Shown: positions 25,308-34,193, counted from the first letter of the stretch. The stretch: DNA of 64,000 nucleotides from Acidobacteriota bacterium (GCA_031296105.1 JARLGJ010000062.1:83273-147272); one strand, 5' to 3'. Numbers and translations are program-made. The notes: a model not told the origin generated them from the letters alone.

Positions 25308-25685
25308 ATGACGATTGATCCGATCCCGCCATCGGTCCTTCGCGAAGCTGCGCCGTATTCACTTTCGCAGGTCGCGGCCACCGCCAACGACCGCGAATCG
25401 CAGGCGGAAGGGATACCGCCGTTGGAAGTTTCCGCGGCGGAACAACAGGTGTTGCGCTGGCTGCGCAACCGTCTTCCCGGGCCGCCGGCGCGCCGTTCGC
25501 GAATCGTTCGCAGGCACGGGCGGCAATCGGGCGAGGAGAATCCGGAAAGCGTGGAATCTCCGGTACTGGACGCAGAGGGCCCGGCGGAAGACGAGGAAGC
25601 ACGCCTCGCACCGGGAAGCCCCGGCGAGGATGCCAGCGAGCAAAAGCAACAGGAAACAGGAACGTTGTTGGACGACCGGTTGTGA
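25308..25685 (+). CDS. Unknown small protein between fliC and fliD
   Basis: 125-aa protein of unknown function. The ATG follows an excellent AAGGAGG site, favouring this frame over the overlapping frame at 25315-25695. The N-terminal 60 residues may form helices (VSAAEQQVLRWLRNRLP), followed by an Arg-rich patch and an acidic, Glu/Pro/Ser-rich tail; no membrane segment or signal peptide. The position is where flaG is often found, but the FlaG C-terminal motif is missing. Ends 6 bases before fliD. Inference: a filament-assembly accessory protein. Confidence 0.6.
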   Translation: MTIDPIPPSVLREAAPYSLSQVAATANDRESQAEGIPPLEVSAAEQQVLRWLRNRLPGPPARRSRIVRRHGRQSGEENPESVESPVLDAEGPAEDEEARLAPGSPGEDASEQKQQETGTLLDDRL

Positions 25686-25691
25686 GGGATT

Positions 25692-27125
25692 ATGAGCACA
25701 TCATCATCGGGATTGGTATCAGGCGGAACCGCGTTAGTAGCCGGAACCAGCTACACCAGCGGACAGGGCATCAACGTCAGCGCAACGGTTACCGCGATTC
25801 TCACGGCCAAGCGCGAGCCGGAGACGGCGTGGACCGACGATGAAACAACGATCTCAAACCAACTGACCGAGCTGAATACTCTGCAGACCGAAGCTTCAAG
25901 CCTGCAAAGCGCATTCCAGAGTCTCAGCGATTACACCGGCGTATTCTCCGGGATGACCGCAACCTCTTCAAACAGCGCGGAAGTAAGTGCCACGGCCTCC
26001 TCCTCGGCCATCGCCGGCAGTTATAACGTTGTGGTCAGCAGCCTGGCCAGCACCGGCGTCAGCTACTCCAATTCCTTGACTTCCACCACGATCTCCTCCG
26101 GAGCATTGGTCTTCAGCATCGGCAGCGGCTCGGCGCAGACCATCAATATCCCCGAAAGCACTACAGGATCTGGCACCACCACGCTGAGCGCGGCGGCCAG
26201 CTACATCAACACGCAGAATCTGGGAGTGAGTGCGTCGGTGATTACCGACACCAACGGTTCGCGGCTGGTGCTGACCTCGAGCAGTTCCGGCTCCGCCGCC
26301 AGCGTCAACGTGACCTCGGCGCCCAGCGGCTTGAGCTTCACGAATCAGGCAGGCACCGATGCCAGCCTGACGGTGAACGGCGTGCCCATCACCTCCAGCA
26401 GCAACCAGGTGACCACGGCCATCAGCGGGGTCACGCTAAGCCTGGCCGGAACCACGGGTTCAAGCGGAGCTTCAGTGGTAGTGGGAGCGGATACGAGTTC
26501 CATTACCAGCGCGATTAGCAGCTTTATCAGCGCCTATAACACCGTCGTAACGGACCTGAACAACCAGTTTCAATACAACGGAGGAACGACAACCAACGCT
26601 TCCACGACTGCGACCGCGACGAATGGCGTCCTGGAGGACGATCCCACGGCCAGAGTACTGCAGGAGCAGATGCTGTCGATTATCTCCGTGGCCGGAACCG
26701 ACGGTTCGTCCACCACTTATAACTCGCTGGCCAGCCTGGGCATCACCATGGGCAACGACGGCACGCTGAGCCTGAATTCGACCACCCTTCAGAGTGCGTT
26801 GCAGAGCAACTACAGCGACGTGCAGAAGTTTTTTCAAAGTACCGGTGGGGCCACCTTCTCCGAGCAGTTCAACACTCTCATGACCAACCTCAACAACCCG
26901 TCCGATGGGGCCATTACGCTGGACATCAGCGGGCTGAAATCGAACTACGCGACGGACAAGAAAAACGTCTCCGATCTGGAAGCGACACTCTCGGATTTGC
27001 AAACCACGTTAACCAACCAGTACGCAGCTTTGAACACCACCCTGCAGATGTACCCGACAACGCTTCTGCAGATCGAAACATTACTCGGGTACCGGGCTAC
27101 TACAACCAGCAGCAGCGGCAGTTAA
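25692..27125 (+). CDS. fliD: Flagellar filament cap protein FliD (HAP2)
   Basis: 477 aa. Caps the growing filament and folds flagellin subunits. FliD N-terminal region (SGQGINVSATVTAILTAKREPETAW...), Ser/Thr-rich central domains with flagellin-IN-like segment (SVNVTSAPSGLSFT...), and FliD C-terminal domain (LEDDPTARVLQEQMLSI, YNSLASLGITMGNDGTLSL, QLALQSNYSDVQKFF-like, ATLSDLQTTLTNQYAALNTT). GAGGG precedes the ATG. Followed by fliS 10 bases later. Confidence 0.94.
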   Translation: MSTSSSGLVSGGTALVAGTSYTSGQGINVSATVTAILTAKREPETAWTDDETTISNQLTELNTLQTEASSLQSAFQSLSDYTGVFSGMTATSSNSAEVSATASSSAIAGSYNVVVSSLASTGVSYSNSLTSTTISSGALVFSIGSGSAQTINIPESTTGSGTTTLSAAASYINTQNLGVSASVITDTNGSRLVLTSSSSGSAASVNVTSAPSGLSFTNQAGTDASLTVNGVPITSSSNQVTTAISGVTLSLAGTTGSSGASVVVGADTSSITSAISSFISAYNTVVTDLNNQFQYNGGTTTNASTTATATNGVLEDDPTARVLQEQMLSIISVAGTDGSSTTYNSLASLGITMGNDGTLSLNSTTLQSALQSNYSDVQKFFQSTGGATFSEQFNTLMTNLNNPSDGAITLDISGLKSNYATDKKNVSDLEATLSDLQTTLTNQYAALNTTLQMYPTTLLQIETLLGYRATTTSSSGS

Positions 27126-27135
27126 GGACGGGACC

Positions 27136-27591
27136 ATGACTCAAGCCGACATCGGCAAACGTTACAAGGAAGCGGAGATCCGCGGGGCCAGCAGCCTGGA
27201 TTGCACCATCATGATGTACGACCTGGCGATCGCCGATCTGCACCGGGCGCTTGAATACCTGGCGGACGGCGACATCGAGGGACGCACCAATGCACTGGTG
27301 CACTGTATGCAGGTCATCGAGCAGCTTCAGCTCAACCTGCAAATGGACACCGGCGGCGAGGCGGCGCAACAGCTTTACCAGTTCTATTCGCTGGCCCGGG
27401 CCAAGGCCCTGGAGGCGCAGCTTAAAAGCAGTCACAAGCTGCTGGAAGAAATGGCCTCGGCCTTCCAGAAAGTCCGCGAGATATGGGCCGAGATTAGGCG
27501 GACCGGCCAGCCCGAGGCGCCCGCCAACGAGCCCTGGAAACGGGTGCCAGCCGAAGAACCCGCAGGACACAGCACCGCCTGGAGCGCTTAA
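27136..27591 (+). CDS. fliS: Flagellin chaperone FliS
   Basis: 151 aa. Export chaperone that binds the flagellin C-terminus. FliS pattern: YKEAEIRGASSLDCTIMMYDLAIADLHRA, then INALVHCMQVIEQLQLNL-like helices and YQFYSLARAKALEAQ. The last ~30 residues (Pro/Glu-rich) are an extension beyond the usual 120-135 aa. AAGGA precedes the ATG. Last gene of the fliC-fliD-fliS unit. Confidence 0.92.
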   Translation: MTQADIGKRYKEAEIRGASSLDCTIMMYDLAIADLHRALEYLADGDIEGRTNALVHCMQVIEQLQLNLQMDTGGEAAQQLYQFYSLARAKALEAQLKSSHKLLEEMASAFQKVREIWAEIRRTGQPEAPANEPWKRVPAEEPAGHSTAWSA

Positions 27592-27613
27592 GATAAATAC
27601 GAATGTAATTGTG

Positions 27614-27635
27614 AGGGCCGCCCGCGGGCGGCCCT
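27614..27635. terminator. Terminator between fliS and flgL
   Basis: Perfect 10-bp stem (27614-27623 / 27626-27635) with a 2-base loop as drawn (the top pairs must open in reality), followed on the plus strand by GTTCTTTG. It lies between the converging fliS and flgL genes and could serve both. Confidence 0.75.
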
Positions 27636-27663
27636 GTTCTTTGACCGGGCGATACTGGTGCAG

Positions 27664-28557
27664 TTATTTGATGTAGTCCATCAAACTCACCTGGGTAACT
27701 TTGGCCGCGGCGGCGATGGTGGCATTCAAGGTGGTGGAGGCCTGCGTCATGTCGGTAGCGGCGGTGGCGGTGTCGGCGGCCACCAGGCTGTTCTCATAGG
27801 TGGTCAGGTTCACCTTCTCCTGCGAGAGGAAGGTGTCATTGTTGGTCAGCTCGTTGAGCGTGTTGCCATAAAAAACCTGCGCCGTGTTCACCGTGTTCAA
27901 GGCGTTGGTCACGCTGGTCTGGGCCGTGGAGATCGACGTAGTATCGCCACTCTGCAGGGCGGTGACCAGCGATTGCAGGGCGTCGAAGACGCTGCTGCCC
28001 GATTGCGAAAAGATGGTGCTGCCCGGCTGGTTCGCGTGCACCGACAATCCGGTGCCAATTTGTACCTGGTTTTGCCCGTCATTGCCGTTGTAATCCACTT
28101 TGGTGGAGTCGGTGCTGTCCACGGAATACGGCGGCCCGGCGTTGTAGGTGCCGCCGAACAGATAGTTGCCTCCGTAGCTGGTGTTGGCCAGCGACATGAC
28201 CTGGCTCTTGATTCCGCTGACCTCGGTAGCGAGGGAGTTGAGGTTGGTCTGACTAAGACCGCTGCTGGCGCCTTCGGTGGCGAGGGTAAGCGCGCGCTGC
28301 ATGAGCGTGACCACCTCGCTGATGGTGCTGTTGGCCGTGCTGAGCCGCGCGTTCAAGGCGTCCGAGTTGGAGGTGTACTGATCGACCGCCGTGGCCTGCG
28401 CGTTCTCCTGGATCATGGAGGCTTCGGCCGATGGATTGTCCGAAGGCACGTTGACCTTGCGGCCCGTGCTCAGTTCGAGCGCGGCGTTGTTGACGTTCTG
28501 CTGAGCCTGATCCATGAGGCTCACCATGTTCTGCATGATGTTGGGATTGATGCGCAT
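27664..28557 (-). CDS. flgL: Flagellar hook-associated protein 3 (FlgL)
   Basis: 297 aa. Junction protein between hook and filament. Flagellin-like N-terminus (RINPNIMQNMVSLMDQAQQNVNNAALELSTGRKVNVPSDNP, spanning residues 2-42) and flagellin-like C-terminus (LTTYENSLVAADTATAATDMTQASTT). Its start overlaps the last base of the flgK stop (TAATG). Last gene of the minus-strand flg unit. Confidence 0.94.
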   Translation of the reverse strand: MRINPNIMQNMVSLMDQAQQNVNNAALELSTGRKVNVPSDNPSAEASMIQENAQATAVDQYTSNSDALNARLSTANSTISEVVTLMQRALTLATEGASSGLSQTNLNSLATEVSGIKSQVMSLANTSYGGNYLFGGTYNAGPPYSVDSTDSTKVDYNGNDGQNQVQIGTGLSVHANQPGSTIFSQSGSSVFDALQSLVTALQSGDTTSISTAQTSVTNALNTVNTAQVFYGNTLNELTNNDTFLSQEKVNLTTYENSLVAADTATAATDMTQASTTLNATIAAAAKVTQVSLMDYIK

Positions 28558-29948
28558 TACTGGAAGCCTCCACTGGTGGCGCCCATGTTCAGGAGGTCGG
28601 TCATCAGGTTATCGATCACCGAGATCACCTTGGCGGCCGATTGATACGAACGCTGGTAGAGCAGCAGATTCGAAGTTTCCTCGTCAAGTGAAACGCCCTC
28701 GACGGAGCCCTGCTGGTTGGTTAACTGGGTGATGATGTTGGAACTGGCGGTGGCGCTCGAATTGGCCTGGGAGATGGTATTGCCCAAGGCGAACGTCATG
28801 TTGGCGGCGGCCGTGTCCGGGGTAACGCCGTTGATGATGTTGCTGCTCTGCAAGGCGATCATGTTGGTCAGGTTGGAGTTGTCACCGCTGGCGCCGCCGC
28901 TGGCCGCGGCTGCGATTTGCGAGCCGCTGGTGAGCGCCACCTTGATGCTGGACGCCGCTCCCGTGAGATCGGTGGAGCTGGTGGTGGTTACCGAAAAGAA
29001 GTTCGTGCCGGCGGTTCCGTTCACATCCGAGCCCGCCGTCTGCACGTTATTCACAGCCGTGGCGAACTGATCGGCAAACTGATTGAGCGTCGAGGCCATG
29101 GACGCCAACGTCTGATCGCGCGCCGACAAATAACCTCCAAGGCTGCCGCCGTCGATGGAGCTGGTAATGTCCACTCCGCCGGCAATGACCTGGTTGTATC
29201 CCGCGCTATTGAGCGAATTGGTCAGCGCATAGGCCTTGCTGCCCACCACCAGCGGAACGCCATCGGTGGTGGTCAGGGTCAATCCGTCGGAACTGTTCAC
29301 CGTCTGGTAGTTCATCACCTGCGAAAGCTTGGTCAACATGCTGGAGAGCTGATCCTCGTCGGCATTGTCGGTCTGCCCCATCGCAGTGGACTGGCTGATT
29401 TTGGCGTTGGTGGCGGCGATTTCCTGCAGCAGGGAGTTGGCCGTGCTGGTGTCCTGCACAACGGAGCGGTCGGCCTGCGTCTGCGATTGCGAGATCTCGG
29501 AAGCCGTTGTCTGGAACGCGGAGGCCACATTCTGCGCCGCGGTCAGCGCGCTGGTGCGCAGGGAGCTGTCGGTCGGCGAAGCAGAAAGAGACTGCAGGGC
29601 GCTGAAAAAAGAATCGATGCTGGAAGCCACCGAGCCCGAGGTGGTATCGGAGAACAGCGTCTGCACCGCGCTGAGCGAGGAGGACAGGGTGTTCGACGCA
29701 TATTCCTGCGAGGTGTTGGAGTTGATCGCCATGTCCACCACGGTGTCGCGGATGCTCTGGACGCCCGCGATTTCAACCCCGCTGGTGGCGTTGTTCAAGC
29801 CCGAGGGAGCAGCTTCCTCCAGCACCACCACGCGGCGGGCATAGCCCGGCGTGTTCTGGTTGGCAATGTTGGTGGAGGTTACATCCATGGCCTGGGTGTT
29901 GGCCATCAACGACGAGAGAGCAACATTCAGATCGCCAGTCAGTCCCAT
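28557..29948 (-). CDS. flgK: Flagellar hook-associated protein 1 (FlgK)
   Basis: 463 aa. First hook-filament junction protein. N-terminal rod/hook signature (LNVALSSLMANTQAMDVTSTNIANQNTPGYARR), central FlgK region (ALTNSLNSAGYN, LSARDQTLASMASTLNQFADQFA), and C-terminal VSLDEETSNLLLYQRSYQSAAKVISVID. Start 3 bases after the flgN stop. Confidence 0.95.
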   Translation of the reverse strand: MGLTGDLNVALSSLMANTQAMDVTSTNIANQNTPGYARRVVVLEEAAPSGLNNATSGVEIAGVQSIRDTVVDMAINSNTSQEYASNTLSSSLSAVQTLFSDTTSGSVASSIDSFFSALQSLSASPTDSSLRTSALTAAQNVASAFQTTASEISQSQTQADRSVVQDTSTANSLLQEIAATNAKISQSTAMGQTDNADEDQLSSMLTKLSQVMNYQTVNSSDGLTLTTTDGVPLVVGSKAYALTNSLNSAGYNQVIAGGVDITSSIDGGSLGGYLSARDQTLASMASTLNQFADQFATAVNNVQTAGSDVNGTAGTNFFSVTTTSSTDLTGAASSIKVALTSGSQIAAAASGGASGDNSNLTNMIALQSSNIINGVTPDTAAANMTFALGNTISQANSSATASSNIITQLTNQQGSVEGVSLDEETSNLLLYQRSYQSAAKVISVIDNLMTDLLNMGATSGGFQ

Positions 29949-29951
29949 ATC

Positions 29952-30278
29952 TCAGCCTCTATAACAGTTCCGCCCGGACTCCGGGCCGGAGTCCACCGGC
30001 AACATGGACTGCAGGGTGCGGGTCCACTGGATGGAGTGGGTCACCATGCGCTGATATACGCGGTTGAGTTGCTGCACGCGGTGCGCCGCTTCGGTGGCGC
30101 CGGTGGAGGGCGGATGGGAGAGCTGATTCAACTCGGCGCACAGCGCCATCTGGCGCGCCACGGCGGCGTGGAAGGCTTCCACGTCCCATTCGACCATAGC
30201 TTGAATGGCGTCGGAGACCGACGCCATCAGCTTTTCCAGCAAGGCAACTTGTGCGTCGCCAGACTCGGCGGAACTCAT
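29952..30278 (-). CDS. flgN: FlgN-type export chaperone
   Basis: 108 aa from ATG 30278; the frame extends upstream through flgM, but that part is a shadow. A helical protein with the FlgN pattern (LLEKLMASVSDAIQAMVEWDVEAFHAAVARQMALCAELNQL). FlgN-family proteins chaperone FlgK and FlgL. Assignment rests largely on position between flgM and flgK; primary sequence similarity in this family is weak. One base separates it from flgM. Confidence 0.75.
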   Translation of the reverse strand: MSSAESGDAQVALLEKLMASVSDAIQAMVEWDVEAFHAAVARQMALCAELNQLSHPPSTGATEAAHRVQQLNRVYQRMVTHSIQWTRTLQSMLPVDSGPESGRNCYRG

Positions 30279-30279
30279 G

Positions 30280-30561
30280 TCAGCTCCCGAAATAGTTCTG
30301 GAACATCGCGCTGGCGATGGCATGTGGATCGGGCTGGTAAGTCCCAGACTCGACCTGCGCGCGCAAGGCGTCCACGCGATCCTGACGGATGGACAGGTCG
30401 CCGGACAGTTCGCCGCTCGCGGAACCAATCGAGGCAGTATCCACGCTGGAGGTGGCGGACGAAGAGGCCGTGGAGGCTTTCGACGCCGCGGATGCGGCGC
30501 GCGTTGCCTCGGTGTTGTTGACGGCCGGCTGTTGTCCCTGATTCTCGATGCGTAGGCTCAT
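30280..30561 (-). CDS. flgM: Anti-sigma-28 factor FlgM
   Basis: 93 aa. Binds FliA and blocks late promoters until exported through the finished hook. Disordered Ala/Ser-rich N-terminal half and the conserved C-terminal binding segment (IRQDRVDALRAQVESGTYQ, then DPHAIASAMFQNYF). AAAGGAG precedes the ATG, and a sigma-28 type promoter lies upstream, consistent with the FlgM-FliA feedback loop. Confidence 0.93.
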   Translation of the reverse strand: MSLRIENQGQQPAVNNTEATRAASAASKASTASSSATSSVDTASIGSASGELSGDLSIRQDRVDALRAQVESGTYQPDPHAIASAMFQNYFGS

Positions 30562-30588
30562 ATTGCTCCTTTGCCTTTCCTAATCATT

Positions 30589-30615
30589 ACATCGGCAAGA
30601 CAGGCGAAGGCTTGA
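30589..30615 (-). promoter_or_regulatory. Sigma-28 (FliA) promoter for flgM-flgN-flgK-flgL
   Basis: Minus strand: TCAAGCCT, 11-base spacer, GCCGATGT. The -10 has two mismatches at its last bases to GCCGATAA, and the -35 one mismatch to TAAAG; the -35 shares AAGCC with the fliC and flbD promoters. The leader to flgM is about 20 bases. Confidence 0.65.
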
Positions 30616-30634
30616 GTCGCAAGAGGAATATTCA

Positions 30635-30991
30635 TCATTTCTCCCCCGTAGTGGCAGAATTCGGCGAGTTTCCCGTTGTGGGTATTGTCGAGGCCGCCCC
30701 GATTCCCAATGACTTCTCGATCATCGGGGCAAAGCCGAGGACGTTGCTCTGGGCCAGCGACTGCGCGACAGCGCGGACGCCGATGGCCGTCACCGTGTCG
30801 TGCGCCGCGTCATCGTCCGATTCGCCGGTAATGGAGAGACTTTTCTCCATCTTCTCCAGCACCGAGGCAAATAGCGATGCCTCGAATTCCCGTGCGCCGT
30901 CCGTGGCGCGCTGCGATTGCAAGTGCTGCTTCAACTCGGCGGGATCGCGCAGAAGATCGACGGATTGCGATGAAATGGAAGGCGAACTCAC
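30635..30991 (-). CDS. flgJ: Rod-binding protein FlgJ (N-terminal domain only)
   Basis: 118 aa. Matches the rod-binding domain (DGAREFEASLFASVLEKMEKSLSITGE ... ALAQSNVLGFAPMIEKSL-like) of FlgJ, the rod assembly scaffold. The muramidase domain present in gammaproteobacterial FlgJ (about 310 aa) is missing, as in many other phyla, so a separate enzyme must open the peptidoglycan. Start overlaps the flgI stop by 4 bases. Confidence 0.88.
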   Translation of the reverse strand: MSSPSISSQSVDLLRDPAELKQHLQSQRATDGAREFEASLFASVLEKMEKSLSITGESDDDAAHDTVTAIGVRAVAQSLAQSNVLGFAPMIEKSLGIGAASTIPTTGNSPNSATTGEK

Positions 30992-32139
30992 AGGACCTCC
31001 AGGTCGGCCTGTAGAGCGCCGGCGGCTTTTAAGGCTTGCAGGATGCTGACTACGTCGCGCGCGCTGGCGCCGATGGATTGCAGCCCGTTCACCAACTGCT
31101 CCACGGTGGCGCCTTCGGTTAGCTCAATGCGCTTGGTGGGGGTGTCCTTGGCGGCCACCGTTGTCTCGGGCACCACCACGGTGTCTCCGTTCTTGCTCAT
31201 CGGCGTGGGTTGTGAAACCTCAAACTTGGTGGAGATCTCGATGGAGAGACCGCCCTGCAGGATGGATGCCGCGCCCAGCCGCGCATCGCGGCCCATCACG
31301 ATGGTGCCGGTCTTCTCGTTGACTACCACGCGGGTGGGCGTCCAGACGGTGACGGCGAGCGCTTGGATGCGCGCCAGCAACGTGGGCGCGTCCTGGCCTT
31401 CGCTGGATACACTCACGCGCCGGCTGTCCATGGCAACGGCGATTTTTTTGCCGAGATCTTCGTTAATGCGCTGGGCCACGTTCTGCGCGTTGTTGAAATC
31501 GGCCTCGCGCAGCAGCAGGGAGAGCGCCGGCAGGTTCTGCATGCTCCAGGCGGCGTCGCGCTCGGCAATGGCGCCGTTGGCGATGCGGCCCACGTTGGGG
31601 TGGTTGACCTGCTTGCTGACGCCGGCGCCGCCCGCGCTGTAACCGCCAATGATCAGCGCTCCTTGCGCCGTGGCGTAGATCTGCCCGTCCTCGCCGCGCA
31701 GGGGAGTCAGCAGCAGCGTGCCGCCCTCCAGGGATTTGGCGTCGCCGATGGAAGAGACGGTGACGTCGAGCTGCGTGCCCGGACGGGTGAAAGGTGGCAT
31801 GTTTGCGGTAACAAAGACCGCGGCCACGTTCTTGATGGTGATGGCCGTGGGGGTGACCTGCATGCCCATGCGCGAGAGCACGTTGGTCAGCATCTGATTG
31901 GTGAAGATGGTCTGCTTCTGATCGCCGGTGCCACGCAGTCCCACCACCAGCCCGTAGCCGATGAGGGGATTGTCGCGCACGCCCTCGACGGTGGTGATCT
32001 CGCGGATGCGGACCTGGTGTGGCGTCTGTGAGGGCGGGGCGTCGGAGGCGAAGGCCAACGGCGCGGCAAAGTGGCCTGCCAGCGCGGGAACCGCCACCAG
32101 CAGCAGCACGCACAACGAGTTTTGCAGTTTCCCGTTCAT
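30988..32139 (-). CDS. flgI: Flagellar P-ring protein FlgI
   Basis: 383 aa with an N-terminal signal peptide (about residues 1-30). FlgI signatures: VRIREITTVEGVRDNPLIGYGLVVGL, GTGDQ, NVAAVFVTANMPPF, GTLLLTPLRGEDG, VNEKTGTIVMGRDARLG, LTEGATVEQLVNGLQSIGASARDVVSILQ (in two pieces), C-terminal ALQADLEVL. Forms the periplasmic P ring around the rod. Between flgH and flgJ in one operon. Confidence 0.97.
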   Translation of the reverse strand: MNGKLQNSLCVLLLVAVPALAGHFAAPLAFASDAPPSQTPHQVRIREITTVEGVRDNPLIGYGLVVGLRGTGDQKQTIFTNQMLTNVLSRMGMQVTPTAITIKNVAAVFVTANMPPFTRPGTQLDVTVSSIGDAKSLEGGTLLLTPLRGEDGQIYATAQGALIIGGYSAGGAGVSKQVNHPNVGRIANGAIAERDAAWSMQNLPALSLLLREADFNNAQNVAQRINEDLGKKIAVAMDSRRVSVSSEGQDAPTLLARIQALAVTVWTPTRVVVNEKTGTIVMGRDARLGAASILQGGLSIEISTKFEVSQPTPMSKNGDTVVVPETTVAAKDTPTKRIELTEGATVEQLVNGLQSIGASARDVVSILQALKAAGALQADLEVL

Positions 32140-32146
32140 GCCATCC

Positions 32147-32845
32147 TCAGAAATTGAGCAGCTTCATCAGCGTGCGAATCACGATGTTCGGCTGCTTCAC
32201 GGTGTCGCTGATCACGCCCTTGCCTTTGACTTCCAACTGCAGGTCGTACAACTGATAGGAGTACACGCTGTTGGTGGAGGAGATATCGGCCGGGCGCACC
32301 ACGCCGCGCAGCACCAGATTCTCGTGCTGCGAATTGGCCAGCACATGCCGCTGCGCTTCCACCACCAGCGAGCCGCTGGGCAGAACGGCCACCACCTGCG
32401 CGGTGAGCACGGTGTTCAGCGAACTCTTCGAGTCGGTGGTTCCGGCGCCGGTCAGCTTGGTGCTGGAGTTGGTGGCCAGCAGGGGATTGAGGAAGCTCGG
32501 CGTTAATCCGCCAACGCCGGTGACGGCGCTGCTATGGGAGAAGGCGCGCGTCGAGGAAAGGTCACCGCTCTGCGAGATTGTCGTCGATTCCGTGATCTGA
32601 ATCGCAATGGTGTCACCAACCTTGCGTGCCTTGAAGTCGGAGTAGGGGTCAGCCAGCAGTCCTCCGGCGACGAACAAGCTGCCCGTGGTGGGCGGCGCCG
32701 GCTGCGCCACCGGAAGGCTGACTTCGCGCACGTACTGGGTGAGCGTCGTTTGCTGCGACTCCGCGTTCTTCTTTTTATGCGACGCCATGGCCGGAGTGGC
32801 GCACGCCAGGAGCAGGAGCAAAGCGCTGCGGAATAGTCTCTTCAT
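32147..32845 (-). CDS. flgH: Flagellar L-ring protein FlgH
   Basis: 232 aa. The N-terminus MKRLFRSALLLLLAC fits a lipoprotein signal (lipobox LLAC, Cys 15), as usual for FlgH. Core motifs: GSLFVAGGLLADPYSDFKARKVGDTIAIQITE (in the first half), FLNPLLATNSSTKL, VVVEAQRHVLANSQHENLVLRGVVRPADIS-like, and C-terminal IRTLMKLLNF. Builds the outer-membrane L ring, evidence of a double-membrane envelope. Between flgA and flgI. Confidence 0.95.
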   Translation of the reverse strand: MKRLFRSALLLLLACATPAMASHKKKNAESQQTTLTQYVREVSLPVAQPAPPTTGSLFVAGGLLADPYSDFKARKVGDTIAIQITESTTISQSGDLSSTRAFSHSSAVTGVGGLTPSFLNPLLATNSSTKLTGAGTTDSKSSLNTVLTAQVVAVLPSGSLVVEAQRHVLANSQHENLVLRGVVRPADISSTNSVYSYQLYDLQLEVKGKGVISDTVKQPNIVIRTLMKLLNF

Positions 32846-32849
32846 GGCT

Positions 32850-33392
32850 TCAACTCCCCTCGTGCAGGATTTCGACGGACCGCGCGTTCAACACGCGGGC
32901 GCGGAAGGTGCGGTTGCCTCCGCTAAGGCGCACGCGAATCTCCGCTCCATCGGTTCCCGGCTCCAGGGCCACGACGGGCAGCAAGGCGTGCATGGAGGCG
33001 GTGCGCCAGTCGGCCTGGAGGCGGGCTCCCGGACGGACGACGGGAAGCGGCTTCGGAGCTGCCAGGGGCTTTGGAGCGGCCAGCGATTTCACCTCCCGCG
33101 CCGGTGACAGGGGCAGGTCCACCAGCATGATCTGCGGCAGCGCCGCGGCGGGGCAGTGCAGTTCAAGGCTGGCTCCGCCGGTGTAGGCCACCGTGACGCG
33201 CCCCAGCTTGCAACCTTCGAAGCTGGCCAATTCCGGCGCCGAGCGCACCTGGCGCGCGGCGATGCCACGATGCAGTTCGTTGCTGAGCCACGCCGCGGCG
33301 CGTGTGTGCGAGTCGCCCGGCGAGGCCGCCTGTGCCATGCCGGAGCAGAGCAGCAGGGCCATCATCAACGTTGAAAATCCGCGCCTGGTCAT
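32850..33392 (-). CDS. flgA: Flagellar P-ring assembly chaperone FlgA
   Basis: 180 aa with a signal peptide (STLMMALLLCSGMAQA). The C-terminal part resembles the FlgA/SAF-like domain (VVRPGARLQADWRT, VVALEPGTDGAEIRVRLSGGNRTFRARVL). It is shorter than usual FlgA (about 220), and the middle contains a small Pro repeat (SLAAPKPLAAPKPLP). Assigned mainly by position (flgG-flgA-flgH-flgI is a common order). Confidence 0.82.
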   Translation of the reverse strand: MTRRGFSTLMMALLLCSGMAQAASPGDSHTRAAAWLSNELHRGIAARQVRSAPELASFEGCKLGRVTVAYTGGASLELHCPAAALPQIMLVDLPLSPAREVKSLAAPKPLAAPKPLPVVRPGARLQADWRTASMHALLPVVALEPGTDGAEIRVRLSGGNRTFRARVLNARSVEILHEGS

Positions 33393-33394
33393 AT

Positions 33395-34183
33395 TTATTT
33401 TCCGAGCTGATTGACTTCCTGAAACATCTGGTCGGCGGCCTTGGCAACCTGTGAATTCGCTTCGTAGGAGCGCTGCGCCAGGATCATCTGAATAAACTCC
33501 TCGACCGTGTTGACGTTCGATTGTTCGAGAGAACCCTGCACCAGCGTGCCCAGACCTTCCGAGCCGCCGGGGTTGCCGGTGATGGGATCGCCCGAAGAAC
33601 TGGTGGGCAGAAATAGATTCGATCCGATGCTGTTCAGGCCTCCGGGATTGGGGAAGGTGGCAAGCTGAATTTGTCCGATCTGCTGCGACTGCGTCTGTCC
33701 TGGCTGCGTCACGGTCACCGTGCCATCGCTGCCGATGGTGATGGCGGTGGCGTCGGAGGGAATGGTGAGCGACGGCTGTAGCGCGTTGCCGTCGGAGGTG
33801 ACCACGTTGCCCTGCGAATCAAGGTGGAAGTTGCCGCTGCGCGTGTAAGCGATCTGCCCGTTCGGCATCAGCACCTGGAAGTAGCCGATGCCTTGAATGG
33901 CGACGTCGAGGGAGTTGCCCGTTTGCTGAAAGTCGCCCTGCGATTGCAGAATCTCGGTGGCCGCGGCGCGCGTGCCCAGGCCGATCTGCAGACCGGCGGA
34001 AACGGTCTGCTGCGTGGCAGCCGCGCCGGGAGTTACAACGTTCTGGTAGATCATGTCCTCGAATTGCACGCGCCGCTTGCGAAAGCCCGTAGTGTTGGCG
34101 TTGGCCAGGTTGTTGGCCACGTTATCCAGGTTCATCTGTTGCGCGTTCATGCCGCTGGCGGCCGTGTAGAGGGATCGAAACAT
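33395..34183 (-). CDS. flgG: Flagellar distal rod protein FlgG
   Basis: 262 aa from ATG 34183, preceded by AGGAG seven bases upstream; the longer frame would overlap the flgF 3' end. N-terminal MFRSLYTAASGMNAQQMNLDNVANNLANANTTGFRKRR (positions 1-38), LGTRAAATEILQSQGDFQQT, and C-terminal LEQSNVNTVEEFIQMILAQRSYEANSQ are FlgG hallmarks. Second gene after flgF. Confidence 0.96.
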   Translation of the reverse strand: MFRSLYTAASGMNAQQMNLDNVANNLANANTTGFRKRRVQFEDMIYQNVVTPGAAATQQTVSAGLQIGLGTRAAATEILQSQGDFQQTGNSLDVAIQGIGYFQVLMPNGQIAYTRSGNFHLDSQGNVVTSDGNALQPSLTIPSDATAITIGSDGTVTVTQPGQTQSQQIGQIQLATFPNPGGLNSIGSNLFLPTSSSGDPITGNPGGSEGLGTLVQGSLEQSNVNTVEEFIQMILAQRSYEANSQVAKAADQMFQEVNQLGK

Positions 34184-34193
34184 GAAGGGGCTC

